Source: Pseudomonadota bacterium (lineage in GTDB: Bacteria; Pseudomonadota; Gammaproteobacteria; UBA4575). From it: DNA of 19,420 nt. Of the stretch, positions 1 to 8,147 are shown piece by piece (the stretch's first letter is position 1; the number at the start of each line of letters is the position of its first letter). The notes beneath the pieces are model-generated. The model was not told the DNA's origin, ran no database searches, and saw only the letters and a list, made by a program, of their open reading frames with translations. The translations under genes and the position numbers were made by a program. Location: NCBI GenBank assembly GCA_009839635.1, contig VXPJ01000101.1, positions 1 to 19,420 on the forward strand. The letters run 5' to 3'.

Positions 1-2
1 AC

Positions 3-3000
3 CTCAGCCCTTTAGGGGTCTGGCACTCAGGAAAAACGGTTGTTCTGGTCCTGCTGCTTGCGCTTGGCCTGAGTACTGAACAACGGGCGGCCCCTGTCAT
101 GGCGGAGTGTCCCACCACCACCACGCACACGGCCGGGAAAAGAGTCGAGTGCACACAAGGCAGCAGCTCGACGACGGCCATCAGCATCGATCTGGATGGT
201 GTGAACATCACCACGGAAGACGGTAGCGAGGATGGCATCAGGGCGGTGCATGCCGGAGGGACAACGACCACGTCTGCAGACATCACGATCGATGTCACCG
301 GCTCCACGACGAACAACACCATCTCGACGACGGGGGATCAGGCGGAAGGTATCTATGGCGAACACACCGGCACCGGCGATATGGATATCGATGTGGAAGC
401 CGTCACGATCACGACCACCGGTGACGGCGCAGAGGGTATCTATGGCAAGCATACCGGCACCGGCGATATCGATATTGATGCCACGAAGATCGGCATATCG
501 ACTACGGGCACGAATAATAATGCTGCCCATGGAGTGTTGGCTATTCATACCGGCACCGGCGACATCACGATCGACATTCAGGGAAAGACGGAAGGGATGA
601 CCACCACGCCCTCGACCATCACAACGACCACTACTTACTCCGATGGTGTTCATGCCCAACATGAAGGGACAACGACCGGTGCGGTCACGGTCACGCTGCA
701 AGACACCGAGATTACGACCACGGGGACCGGCACCACAGCGGGCAGTCGAGGTGTATTTGTTCAGAATCGGGCCAAGGGCGACATTACAATAGACCTGAAT
801 TCAGGGACCGTCTTCAATGGTGCAAGTCCAGGCATCTATGTGGAACAGACCAATAGAGTTATGAGTGACATGACCTATACCGGGTCTGACATCATGATTA
901 CTGCAGATGAAGTCACCATCACGTCGATGGCAAGTCATGGCTTCAGGGCACTACGGCAAGGTGGCCCTGGTGACATCACAATCGGCATCACTGACAGCAC
1001 GGTCACCGCTGGCAGCGATTCTGGCAGCGATACGCTCGGCGTTTATGCTACTCGGTACAGTAACACGGATGACGATGGTGATATTACGATCACTCTCACG
1101 AACGGCAGCACCACGACGAAGGGATATACAGGCCACGGTATTCTTGCCTATCAGCAAATGGACCAAAACAGCGATGCTGAAGGCGACATCACGATCACCC
1201 TCACAGGTCATGCCCTTGAGACGCAGGGTACGGCCCTGCACCCAACTCTTGCAGGAACCTACTCCTATGGTGTTTTTGCCAACCATCAAACCTCTGGCGA
1301 CATCACCATCGATATACAGACAGATTCCTCCGTGACCACGAAGGGGAAGAACTCGCATGGCGTGGTCACCTATCATTTTGGTACGGGAGCAACGCGGTCC
1401 ATGGACGTCACGGTTGGCGGGACCCTGACGACTGAAGGGACCCAGGCCCAAGGGGTGCGGGTCGGCACGGTCAGCGGTGCCGGTGTCCCATCGCGCATGG
1501 CAGCCCTGGATGCCGAGGGCTACCGCCAGCAGACGGTGACGGTGAACGGGCCAATCACGAGTGCGGCAGAAGGCGTGTTCTTGGCCAACGGCGGGCGCGT
1601 GGTTATCAACAGGGGAGATGATCCGGGCACAACAACGGTGACTGAGAACCACATGGGAAGCATTGATTCGGCCTTGGGGATTGCCATCCTCGCGACCGGC
1701 GATGTGGGAGGCGTCAAGCCGAAGCTGCGCGTGGACCTGAACCCCAATGGAGTAGCCCGGCTCAGCGAGGTGCTCGGGGACGGTGACTGGATCATCAACG
1801 ACGGCGGGCAGACCACGATTGCGGTCAACGGCATCGTGCTGCACGACGGGGCGACTGGCTACAAGGAGGTTTCGGTTCCCAACGGCGCCTATAACATCTG
1901 GATCCGGGCGAATGGCGTCAATGTGCAGAGCTATACAGGGGCGAGTCCGGCCAGTTGGACGATAGGTGCCCGTGCTGCAGACCTCATCGAAGACCGGGAC
2001 TTTTCTTTCTCCAGCACCGCACGTGAAAGTGACCTGATGGAAACTCAGGAATCTCCACCCTCCACCTTTGAGCCATCGCCACCCCCACAACCAGTATCCC
2101 CGCCGCCTTCCGAGCCGGAACCCGAGGCGATGCAGGTGAATGCACCGGTGGTGGCAGATGAAGATGAAGTGGCCGCGGTGCAGGTCGAGGGCGACGGTGC
2201 GGTGCACATCGGTCCGCAGGGCAGCGTGCGTGCCGCCTCCGGGATTGCCATCCTGGCCAGCGGCGAGAATCCGGCCTTGTCCGTGAGCATGGAGCTCGAC
2301 GGGCGCCAGATGGGGCAGGTGATCGGCGATGACTGGATCATCAACGACGGAGGCGGCACTACGATCATCATCAACGGCGTGACGCTGCACGATGCCACGA
2401 CGGGCGTCGTTCCAGGTGCGGTAGCGCCGAACGGTGCCTTCAACGTGCGCACCACCGAGGAAGCAGGTGTACGGGTCCGCACCGAGGGCGTGCGGGTCCT
2501 GGACCGCAGCGACCCGGATCCGGCCAACTGGAGGATCAGTGATCCAACCCCTGGCATCATCGCCGACCGCGACTTCTCGGCCGCGGACTTTATCCGGGAA
2601 GCGGGCACGGGCCCTGGACCGACCCCACCGCCGATGATGATCGAGGAGTATGCGCCGAGGTCGGCCGTCTACGAAGCGCTTCCTAACGTATTACTGGGGC
2701 TGCACGAGCGTGTCCCCACGGCCTCGCGCACCCAACAGCCTTCCTGGCTGAAGATCACCGGGCACACCGGCTCGCAGGACTTCGACCGTTCGAGTGTAGG
2801 GATCGAGTACGACCTCGATTATGTACAGGCCGAGGCCGGCAAGCACTTTACCCTCAACAACAACACCGAAGCCTGGGCCACCCTGCAGTACCTGGACGGC
2901 ACTGCAGACGTATCTTCTCCGGTACAGGGCGGGGACATCGACGTACAGGGCCTCAATATCTCCCTGGAGCTGTGCCGCGGTTGTACGGACAATGAAGAGA

Positions 3001-3539
3001 CATATGTCTTGGGCAGCATCTCCCTGGGCCGCTACGACCTGGACCTCGACTCCGATACGCGCGGGACACTGAAGCAGGGCGTGGATGCCACCGTATATGC
3101 CCTGGCCCTAGAAGCCGGGCGGCGCCTGCAACGACCAACCTACCATCTCATCCCAAGGCTCCGCCTGGAACATGCCAGCGTATCCATCGAGCGCTTCACG
3201 GATGCGGTGAATGCACGGGTCTCCTATCCCGATGCAGACCGCCTTGCCATCGCCCTGGGCATGCGGGCCGAGACGGCCCCGAACCCAAAGAAGAAAGACG
3301 GCCTGTCGCTGTGGGGCTCGCTGGACCTGGAGCACCGCCTGGATGACACACAGACCACCGCCCGGGTCTCCGGAGCGCGCCTTGAGGCCGAGTCCGGGGA
3401 CACCAGCATCCTGCTCGGGCTCGGCGGCACCTGGCAGCGCGATCGCCTGAAGCTCCATGCCGGGCTGAGTGCGCGCGAGTCCCTTGGCACCGGTGCCGAG
3501 AGTTACGGCGCCAGCCTCGGTCTCAGCCTGAAGTTCTAG
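3..3539 (+). CDS. Autotransporter with threonine-rich repeat passenger (5' partial)
   Basis: This is a large surface or secreted protein of the type V (autotransporter) class. The frame is open to the left edge, and codons before the first ATG at 99 encode a hydrophobic signal-peptide core (KTVVLVLLLALGLS) followed by a small-residue region ending near PVMA, so the true start lies outside the window. Counting from the ATG at 99 (1146 residues), roughly residues 55-450 carry degenerate beta-solenoid-like repeats built around HTGTGDITIDI and TITTTG; two adjacent copies repeat at about 29 residues. Residues about 520-645 and 710-830 are two copies of one module (GIAILA, DWIINDGG, LHD, IxDRDFS), separated by a proline-rich linker at about 650-677. 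The last ~265 residues look like an autotransporter beta barrel and end in LGLSLKF, with the terminal Phe typical of outer-membrane proteins. The passenger is rich in Thr and Asp and poor in Lys. Its ligand or activity cannot be told. Confidence 0.88.
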   Translation, partial: LSPLGVWHSGKTVVLVLLLALGLSTEQRAAPVMAECPTTTTHTAGKRVECTQGSSSTTAISIDLDGVNITTEDGSEDGIRAVHAGGTTTTSADITIDVTGSTTNNTISTTGDQAEGIYGEHTGTGDMDIDVEAVTITTTGDGAEGIYGKHTGTGDIDIDATKIGISTTGTNNNAAHGVLAIHTGTGDITIDIQGKTEGMTTTPSTITTTTTYSDGVHAQHEGTTTGAVTVTLQDTEITTTGTGTTAGSRGVFVQNRAKGDITIDLNSGTVFNGASPGIYVEQTNRVMSDMTYTGSDIMITADEVTITSMASHGFRALRQGGPGDITIGITDSTVTAGSDSGSDTLGVYATRYSNTDDDGDITITLTNGSTTTKGYTGHGILAYQQMDQNSDAEGDITITLTGHALETQGTALHPTLAGTYSYGVFANHQTSGDITIDIQTDSSVTTKGKNSHGVVTYHFGTGATRSMDVTVGGTLTTEGTQAQGVRVGTVSGAGVPSRMAALDAEGYRQQTVTVNGPITSAAEGVFLANGGRVVINRGDDPGTTTVTENHMGSIDSALGIAILATGDVGGVKPKLRVDLNPNGVARLSEVLGDGDWIINDGGQTTIAVNGIVLHDGATGYKEVSVPNGAYNIWIRANGVNVQSYTGASPASWTIGARAADLIEDRDFSFSSTARESDLMETQESPPSTFEPSPPPQPVSPPPSEPEPEAMQVNAPVVADEDEVAAVQVEGDGAVHIGPQGSVRAASGIAILASGENPALSVSMELDGRQMGQVIGDDWIINDGGGTTIIINGVTLHDATTGVVPGAVAPNGAFNVRTTEEAGVRVRTEGVRVLDRSDPDPANWRISDPTPGIIADRDFSAADFIREAGTGPGPTPPPMMIEEYAPRSAVYEALPNVLLGLHERVPTASRTQQPSWLKITGHTGSQDFDRSSVGIEYDLDYVQAEAGKHFTLNNNTEAWATLQYLDGTADVSSPVQGGDIDVQGLNISLELCRGCTDNEETYVLGSISLGRYDLDLDSDTRGTLKQGVDATVYALALEAGRRLQRPTYHLIPRLRLEHASVSIERFTDAVNARVSYPDADRLAIALGMRAETAPNPKKKDGLSLWGSLDLEHRLDDTQTTARVSGARLEAESGDTSILLGLGGTWQRDRLKLHAGLSARESLGTGAESYGASLGLSLKF
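290..1420 (+). repeat. Degenerate tandem coding repeats in autotransporter passenger
   Basis: The DNA repeatedly encodes a GxGD(I/M)xID(I/V) strand followed by a TITTT strand and a short turn. The best pair, near 335-510, shares nearly identical stretches (AEGIYG, HTGTGD) at a spacing of about 87 bases. Later copies drift in length to about 30-50 codons. The pattern fits a beta-helix or beta-roll stalk. It also produces long antisense ORFs that are not genes. Confidence 0.6.
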
Positions 3540-3880
3540 GATCCTGATATGGATACCTAACCCCTATTCGACACCGGAAGGAATGGTGACTTAACTGCCT
3601 TCCATGACGCTGCAGAGGAGTCCATAACTTTAAAATTTCATAAAAATATCTGAGCATTTTGGCAAGAGAGTATGAAGAGATTTTACAAGGGCTTTGGGGT
3701 ATGTCAGATAAGAATCACCCGACTTAACCACTTTGAGGCAACAGACCATTAATGAGTGTCTGGCATTGTCCGAGAGAAAAGTAGAGCCTTCTGAAATGAT
3801 TGTCTGTGCCCAGAAAGGGACGGTTTCTTTGCAAGAAGCGAACGAATATGTCGAAGGGTTGCTAAGGCACTAATAACATC
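3540..3880. other. AT-rich intergenic stretch with a possible broken small ORF
   Basis: No intact gene is visible. The base composition falls clearly after about 3620. An ATG at 3701 (MSDKNHPT, then stop) and a second frame ending at 3873, which reads like real protein (RQQTINECLALSERK... and SLQEANEYVEGLLRH), would join through one frameshift near 3721-3727. This suggests a decayed small gene of about 55 residues, or a short ORF started by TTG at 3733. I recognise no family. No convincing terminator follows the autotransporter gene. Confidence 0.35.
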
Positions 3881-4285
3881 ATGGCAATAGGTCGATATCT
3901 TGGCCTTGAAGGGATTCGTAAAAAGGGCCTCATTAAAAGGTTCTGCAGGGAGCATCTATCAAAAGCAGGTACTAGTGGGTTTTTACATTTGCTGGATGTG
4001 GCTACAACTCTTTTAGTGGATCAGAAAGTAAATCTAAAGAAGACGAAGCGAGTTAACATAGCGCCCAAATATTATGTAGACAGGAGCGAACAAGCCAATG
4101 GTGATCACGAAGTTCACCGACATGAATGCAATCGCCTTCCTACAATCAATAATCGTTTTTATCTTGGGGAGTTCAATTCATGTCACCAAGCAGTTATGGC
4201 AGCAAGGAAGCATTACAGGCAAGTGAACGGGTGTTATTACTGTTCTAATGCATATCGCGATAAAAAAGAAAATGTCTTGAAATGA
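3881..4285 (+). CDS. Hypothetical protein with C-terminal Cys/His-rich domain
   Basis: The protein has 134 residues. The second half, from about residue 62 (PKYYVDRSEQANGDHEVH) to about 123, carries a pattern I associate from memory with a widespread small domain in uncharacterised bacterial proteins: H-x3-C near the start, an LP, an ENR/NNR-LGxF segment, a central Cys, an A-x3-A helix and a final GCxxC. The paired Cys/His residues could bind a metal. The usual last Cys-His after GCxxC is replaced here by AYRDK, so the site may be incomplete. The first 60 basic residues are not recognised. The domain is often a stand-alone protein starting at the PKYYV position, and here that position is preceded by ATA rather than ATG. 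There is no strong ribosome binding site before 3881. The gene lies in an AT-rich islet unlike its neighbours, which points to acquired DNA. No function is assigned. Confidence 0.5.
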   Translation: MAIGRYLGLEGIRKKGLIKRFCREHLSKAGTSGFLHLLDVATTLLVDQKVNLKKTKRVNIAPKYYVDRSEQANGDHEVHRHECNRLPTINNRFYLGEFNSCHQAVMAARKHYRQVNGCYYCSNAYRDKKENVLK

Positions 4286-4294
4286 AAACCATAC

Positions 4295-4531
4295 TTACAA
4301 TGACTCAAGCAGATCAGGAACCATTTTTTCTGGCTTGTTCCTATAGTTGCTGTGGAACTCAAACTCTTTCAGATATTTCTGACAGGAAAATGATGTAACC
4401 CGGTTGAACGTTAAAAGCCCCGGAGTTTTCATGCTGGTTGCTTTCGGCAGGGTTCGCAATCTCCCTCCGGCATCGCAGGATGCTTTGGTCATCCCGATCA
4501 TTACCTTTTTAAAACCTTGATACATTGCCAT
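4295..4531 (-). pseudogene. Doubtful ORF, possible transposase C-terminal remnant
   Basis: This 78-codon frame converges on the preceding small gene. Its last 35 residues (CQKYLKEFEFHSNYRNKPEKM...) vaguely resemble the C-terminal tail of ISXO2/IS1595-type transposases, where a helix ending in EFxFxxNxR is followed by a short tail. The N-terminal half is not recognised, there is no clear ribosome binding site and no terminal inverted repeats were found. It may equally be a chance ORF. It is included because it fills an otherwise empty stretch between 4286 and 4637 and fits the acquired look of this islet. Confidence 0.2.
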
Positions 4532-4637
4532 ACGGGCCTGGAGAATACTCTCTCATGGCTGGACAAGGATCAGAAATTCCTGTTTTCCACCAGGTTTCGT
4601 GCGGTACACTTTTGCCTTGCCTACACCGGAGCGGCCC

Positions 4638-5492
4638 ATGGCGATTCCTGCTGATCCACCTTCCATTCCTCCCGTACGCGATCCGCACCGGTTCATCAAC
4701 GACCTCGACCCCGATGACATCCAGCGCCTGATCGAGCGGCTCGAGAGCCGCGGCAGGGAGCCTGCATTCACCCGCTTGTTCGAGAACTATGCTTCAAGAC
4801 TGCTCTTGCCAAAAAATGCCAGGGTGCTTGAGATGGGTTCCGGGACCGGCGTCATTGCGCGCCTGCTTGCCTCCACCACGGGCAGGCAAATCCACGTCAC
4901 GGGTATCGACCAGAGTCCGGTTCTGGTTGAAGCTGCCAAGCAGTTCGCTTGTGATGGGAAACTCGAAGACAGGCTGGCGTTCGAGGTCGGAGATGCGCAT
5001 GCGCTGCAGTTCGCATCCGGGCACTTTGATGCCGTGATCGCACACACGGTCATCAGTCATGTCACCGATCCTGGCGCTGTCCTGAAGGAAGCCTACCGGG
5101 TGCTGAAGCCGACAGGTACCCTGGTGGTGTTCGATGGCGATTACGCGTCGCTGACTTACGGGTTCGACGATGTCGAGATCGGCCGAAGCGTGGCCTGGGC
5201 GCTGGCACGGACGGTTTTCAATAACCCCGTTGTCATGCGCCACATGTCCCGGTTGCTTGAAGCTGTGGGTTTCGAACTGACCGAGATCCTCTCCGACCTG
5301 ATGTCGGAGATCGGACAAGGCAGCTATTTTCTCAGCATGGCCGACACCTACACTTCCTTGATGGCCGAGTCTGGACTCGTGCCAAAGGCGGACATCGATG
5401 CGTGGATCAGCGCACAGCACAAGGCAATCGAGGAAGATCGCTTCTTTGCCTCGTGCAACTACTACAGTTTCATTGCCCGCCGACCTGGCTGA
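4638..5492 (+). CDS. Class I SAM-dependent methyltransferase
   Basis: The 285-residue protein has a Rossmann-like methyltransferase core. Motif I is VLEMGSGTG at residues 63-71, with the acidic residue closing strand 2 at D91 (GIDQSP). A GDAHALQF motif follows at about 118-125, FDAVIAHTVISHV at 130-142 and a VLKPTGTLVVFDGD post-motif at 155-168, typical of the UbiE/Methyltransf_11 group. The C-terminal 100 residues are helical and less conserved, probably forming the substrate lid. The start at 4638 was chosen because GGAG lies just upstream; a GTG at 4599 would add 13 residues without a better site. The phosphoesterase gene follows 89 bases later on the same strand. The substrate cannot be told from sequence; small molecules (quinone-like or metalloid substrates) are as likely as any other. 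Confidence 0.85.
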   Translation: MAIPADPPSIPPVRDPHRFINDLDPDDIQRLIERLESRGREPAFTRLFENYASRLLLPKNARVLEMGSGTGVIARLLASTTGRQIHVTGIDQSPVLVEAAKQFACDGKLEDRLAFEVGDAHALQFASGHFDAVIAHTVISHVTDPGAVLKEAYRVLKPTGTLVVFDGDYASLTYGFDDVEIGRSVAWALARTVFNNPVVMRHMSRLLEAVGFELTEILSDLMSEIGQGSYFLSMADTYTSLMAESGLVPKADIDAWISAQHKAIEEDRFFASCNYYSFIARRPG

Positions 5493-5581
5493 AGAGCGTT
5501 TCATTTCCCGAGCCGTCCGGCACGGGTGCCCATGCAAAACTGTAGTAAGGTGATGCATGTGAATACGCCTGTAGAGGCCAT

Positions 5582-6328
5582 ATGATGAAAGTCCATGTCC
5601 TGAATGACCTGCACATTGAATTTGAAGACTTCAAGCCGCCGGCAACAAGTGCCGACGTCGTCGTGCTGGCAGGGGATATCGGAGTCGGGTTGCAGGGCCT
5701 GTACTGGGCGCAGGAGCGGTTTCCCGACCGACCCGTGATCTATGTGCCGGGCAACCACGAGTACTATCGATACAACACGGACCTGATCGATGAGCTGAGG
5801 GCGAAGGCCTTGCAGAACCTGCATGTCCTCAACGATGAGCAGGTGATCATCGACGGCGTGCGATTTCTGGGCAGCACACTGTGGACCGACTTTGCCTTGT
5901 TCGGCCCGGCCAGCAAGGCGTCGGCCATGCTCGAGGCGCAATACTGCATGACGGATTTCGCGGTCATCGGGCATGAAGGTCGCTGTTTTACCCCCGGGGA
6001 TGCCTTGCGGATGCATACGGCCAGCCGGGCCTGGCTGGCCTCCATGCTGGCCCAGCCCTTCAACGGCAAAACGGTGGTGGTGACACACCACGCACCTTCA
6101 TCACGCTCGATTGCCCAACGCTACGAGGGCAGCCTGCTGTCCCCGTCCTTTGCCAGCAACCTGGAAAGCCTGATGGGTGAGGAACGGGCAGCCCTGTGGA
6201 TCCATGGCCACGTCCACGATTCCTTCGACTATGCGGTCGAGGGCACGCGGGTGGTGTGCAATCCTCGGGGCTATGCGCCGAGCGCCCTGAACCGGGATTT
6301 TGTCCCGGACAAGGTGGTCGCGCTCTGA
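5582..6328 (+). CDS. Calcineurin-like metallophosphoesterase
   Basis: The 248-residue protein has the full set of dimetal phosphoesterase motifs: DLH at 9-11, GDI at 31-33, GNHE at 57-60, THH at 168-170 and HGHVH at 208-212. It is soluble, with no signal peptide. It belongs to the small single-domain family often annotated as predicted phosphoesterase or phosphohydrolase; the substrate is unknown. Two ATG codons are in tandem at 5582 and 5585; AGAGG at about 5573 is better spaced for the second. It sits downstream of the methyltransferase and may be co-transcribed with it. It is distinct from the CpdA-type enzyme further right in the window. Confidence 0.88.
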   Translation: MMKVHVLNDLHIEFEDFKPPATSADVVVLAGDIGVGLQGLYWAQERFPDRPVIYVPGNHEYYRYNTDLIDELRAKALQNLHVLNDEQVIIDGVRFLGSTLWTDFALFGPASKASAMLEAQYCMTDFAVIGHEGRCFTPGDALRMHTASRAWLASMLAQPFNGKTVVVTHHAPSSRSIAQRYEGSLLSPSFASNLESLMGEERAALWIHGHVHDSFDYAVEGTRVVCNPRGYAPSALNRDFVPDKVVAL

Positions 6329-6378
6329 GCCGCAACCGGGCTGGCTGCCCCTTCAGGTCGGGGTTCGGTATCGCTTGA

Positions 6379-6885
6379 CTATTGCCGGTGCCACTTGCAG
6401 TCCCTGGCCGTGTTCACAGTCCAGTTTTCTGCCAGGTATTCGACGCTGTACTCACAGGTTCCGGACACCCCGGCATACTTCCCTGTGCCTCCCAGGAACT
6501 TCCAGACACCGGCACCGCCCCCGCCGGCTTCGGTGTCGCCTCCGTGCCTTCTCGCGCCCATGTGGAACTTGTCATTCGCGGCGTCGGTCAGGGTGCAATG
6601 GGCTTCCAGGCTGTGCTTGTCTTCTGATCTTTTCGCATAGACCAGGCACTTCGAGACGCTATGCTCACCAGCCACGAAGGGACTGTGGCTGCTTTCAAGA
6701 ATGGTCATGATTCCCTCGAGCGTTCCTACCGTGACCGCGCGCCCGGGGCGCTCGATCGTTTCGTAGTCGTGCACCCAGCTCGTGATCATGCTGAAGCTCC
6801 CGCCTTCCTCCGCATGGATGCTGTGGGTGGTGCACAGTAGACCCGCCAGAACCAGTGCCATGGCAATATTCCTGTCTGCGCGCAT
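6379..6885 (-). CDS. Small secreted protein of unknown function
   Basis: The protein has 168 residues from the ATG at 6885, which is preceded by GGAGAGG at ideal spacing; a TTG at 6897 would add four residues and overlaps that binding site. The N-terminus (RADRN, then IAMALVLAGLLCTTHSIHA) is a Sec signal peptide with likely cleavage after HAEE or SIHA. The mature part contains four cysteines that could form two disulfides, and ends with GGTGKYAGVSGTCEY. That last motif is common in secreted beta-barrel proteins of the allene-oxide-cyclase-like or dirigent-like fold, where GTGxYAGxxG forms a strand pair. Its 3' end faces the end of the phosphoesterase gene about 50 bases away. A periplasmic location is inferred; no activity is assigned. 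Confidence 0.7.
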   Translation of the reverse strand: MRADRNIAMALVLAGLLCTTHSIHAEEGGSFSMITSWVHDYETIERPGRAVTVGTLEGIMTILESSHSPFVAGEHSVSKCLVYAKRSEDKHSLEAHCTLTDAANDKFHMGARRHGGDTEAGGGGAGVWKFLGGTGKYAGVSGTCEYSVEYLAENWTVNTARDCKWHRQ

Positions 6886-7042
6886 TATCCTCTCCAATGT
6901 TTGATTCCTGATCGCGCAAGATTATATCGGCCCAGGATCGTGTCTCACAGTCCCGGGCTCGGGTGTGCTGGATGCGAGCACCCATGCGAGCCGCCCACGT
7001 GTTGCGGAATGTCAGTATTCGGTTGCGTGGCCCTTCCCAGGC

Positions 7043-7711
7043 CTAGGCTGTGGCGGGGTCTTCGGCCTCGCCTCCAAAGTGCCTGTAGAGCAATGCGGTA
7101 AAGACCCCAAGCAGGACCCAGAAAACCGCATTCGTCAGCATGGTTGCGATGGCGAACGAAGTTCTCAGCTCATCTGGGACCAGTCCGCCGTGTACTTCCG
7201 GGTGCGGTGCGCCGAACACGTGGGGCAGCACCAGCAGGGCGACTCCGAACAGTTTCAGGTAGGGTTTGGGCTGAAAGGCGATGATCCAGAGACCGGCGGC
7301 CGTCACCGCAGCCGTGAGGACCCACCACACCTGCCGTTGCTCAAGACCTGCAGCGGCATCCCCCGGAAGTTCCGGCGGAAGGCCCAGCGAGGGCGCCAGG
7401 TTGAATACCGCAAAGCCTGCAAGCCCCCACAGGATCCCGCCTTTCCAGGTGACCCTCCCGCGCAAGGCATAGCACGCGCTCAAGAGCAGGCCAAACCCGA
7501 TCCCCACCAGCATGCTGTTCAGCACCGTCCAGAAGGTTCGTTCGGCCCCGTCTTCAGGAGCCCATGGCTCCACCTCAGCCTCATCGCCCGGGGTAGCCTC
7601 ACTCTCCTCGCTGCCCCCCGTTTCGTATGTCTCGGCCTCGAGGATCATGGGGACCACGGCAATCTGCTGCATGCCTCCAAGAATCAGCCCCGCAAGCCCG
7701 CCTCCCAGCAA
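7043..7711 (-). CDS. cbtA: CbtA, predicted cobalt transporter subunit
   Basis: This is a polytopic membrane protein with about five hydrophobic segments and an acidic loop (EAETYE ... DEAEVEPWAPEDGAER) after the first one. The motif LPHVFGAPHPEVHGG near the C-terminus matches the CbtA family, the partner of CbtB in predicted cobalt uptake. It lies directly downstream of cbtB. The start is unresolved: the listed TTG at 7711 cuts into the first helix and lacks a ribosome binding site. The open frame continues to 7756 through KLFNTILLAALLGGG, which looks like the family's true N-terminus, yet the only start-like codon there is ATA at 7742-7744. Either a rare start codon is used or a base has changed or been misread. 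In this cell it would supply cobalt for cobalamin and for the cobalt-containing thiocyanate hydrolase. Confidence 0.85.
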   Translation of the reverse strand: MLGGGLAGLILGGMQQIAVVPMILEAETYETGGSEESEATPGDEAEVEPWAPEDGAERTFWTVLNSMLVGIGFGLLLSACYALRGRVTWKGGILWGLAGFAVFNLAPSLGLPPELPGDAAAGLEQRQVWWVLTAAVTAAGLWIIAFQPKPYLKLFGVALLVLPHVFGAPHPEVHGGLVPDELRTSFAIATMLTNAVFWVLLGVFTALLYRHFGGEAEDPATA

Positions 7712-7744
7712 GGCAGCTAGCAGGATGGTATTGAAAAGTTTTAT

Positions 7745-7758
7745 GACCGGGCCCGGTC
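7745..7758. repeat. 14-bp perfect palindrome at the cbtB-cbtA junction
   Basis: GACCGGGCCCGGTC starts inside the cbtB stop codon and ends just before the position where cbtA translation should begin. It is perfectly self-complementary. In mRNA it would block or position ribosomes at the junction, which may relate to coupled translation of cbtA without a standard start codon. Confidence 0.45.
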
Positions 7759-7954
7759 AGTGGCAGGGAAAGACCAGCCCGTGGCGCAGGTCATGGGCAG
7801 CACTGTGTACCACCTCGGGGGCTGCAAAACCAACAGCTCCAATGATCAGGGTGCCGATCAGAATCGCAGCGCTCACCGCGAGGACAGTGTCCATGGTCAC
7901 CATCGTGGTCTGCGCTGAAGCGGACATATGTTTTGTATTCTGGACTGTGCTCAT
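7757..7954 (-). CDS. cbtB: CbtB, small cobalt transporter subunit
   Basis: This 65-residue protein has one transmembrane helix (about residues 23-45) and ends in the CbtB signature HSAAHDLRHGLVFPCH, a His/Cys tail expected to bind Co2+. The start ATG at 7954 has an excellent ribosome binding site (GGGAGG). The family normally pairs with CbtA, as here. A second CbtB lies at the end of the thiocyanate operon, and the two share the GFA...VHxAAHDxRHxxVFPCH ending but differ in their N-termini. CbtAB genes are often under a cobalamin riboswitch; I could not find the B12-box elements upstream, only a short hairpin. Confidence 0.88.
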   Translation of the reverse strand: MSTVQNTKHMSASAQTTMVTMDTVLAVSAAILIGTLIIGAVGFAAPEVVHSAAHDLRHGLVFPCH

Positions 7955-7983
7955 TTGATCCCTCCCTTCGGTTCTCGGTCACA

Positions 7984-8000
7984 GGCGAGGTCCGCCTGAC
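7984..8000 (-). other. Short hairpin in the cbtB leader
   Basis: CAGGCG and CGCCTG form a perfect 6-bp stem with a 5-base loop about 30 bases upstream of the cbtB start. It could be a regulatory leader structure. No cobalamin riboswitch core is recognisable around it. Confidence 0.3.
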
Positions 8001-8094
8001 CAAACATCAAGTCTAAAGGAACCCGGCCAGCCTGCCAACGAACGGGCCCAAGAATTCCATAAATCCTAACTATATATTATTCAAGGTATATAGA

Positions 8095-8131
8095 TGAAAA
8101 GAATATGCAAGCCGTGTCTAGGCACAGCTTG
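8095..8131 (-). terminator. Rho-independent terminator of cpdA
   Basis: On the minus strand CAAGCTGTG and CACGGCTTG form a 9-bp stem with one G-U pair and a 6-base loop (plus-strand positions 8108-8131). A T-rich run (TATTCTTTT) follows. It lies just after the end of the cpdA gene. Confidence 0.65.
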
Positions 8132-8147
8132 AGCGACTCCGGGGCAC

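Noticed and set aside
951..2390. 479-codon ORF on the minus strand, and another at 27-701
   Set aside because: Both lie antisense to the autotransporter. Their composition (His/Arg/Asp-rich, no domain) is what the repeated coding sequence gives when read backwards, and they have no ribosome binding sites.
4794..5558. 254-codon ORF on the minus strand
   Set aside because: It is antisense to the methyltransferase, which carries all the expected SAM-binding motifs.
6965..7720. 251-codon plus-strand ORF over cbtA
   Set aside because: CbtA on the opposite strand has the helices and the GAPHPEVHGG motif; the plus frame is rich in charged residues with no recognisable domain.
7955..8090. Possible cobalamin riboswitch upstream of cbtB
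   Set aside because: CbtBA genes often have one, but I could not find the B12-box or the conserved core elements on the minus strand; only a 6-bp hairpin is present. A covariance-model search would settle it.
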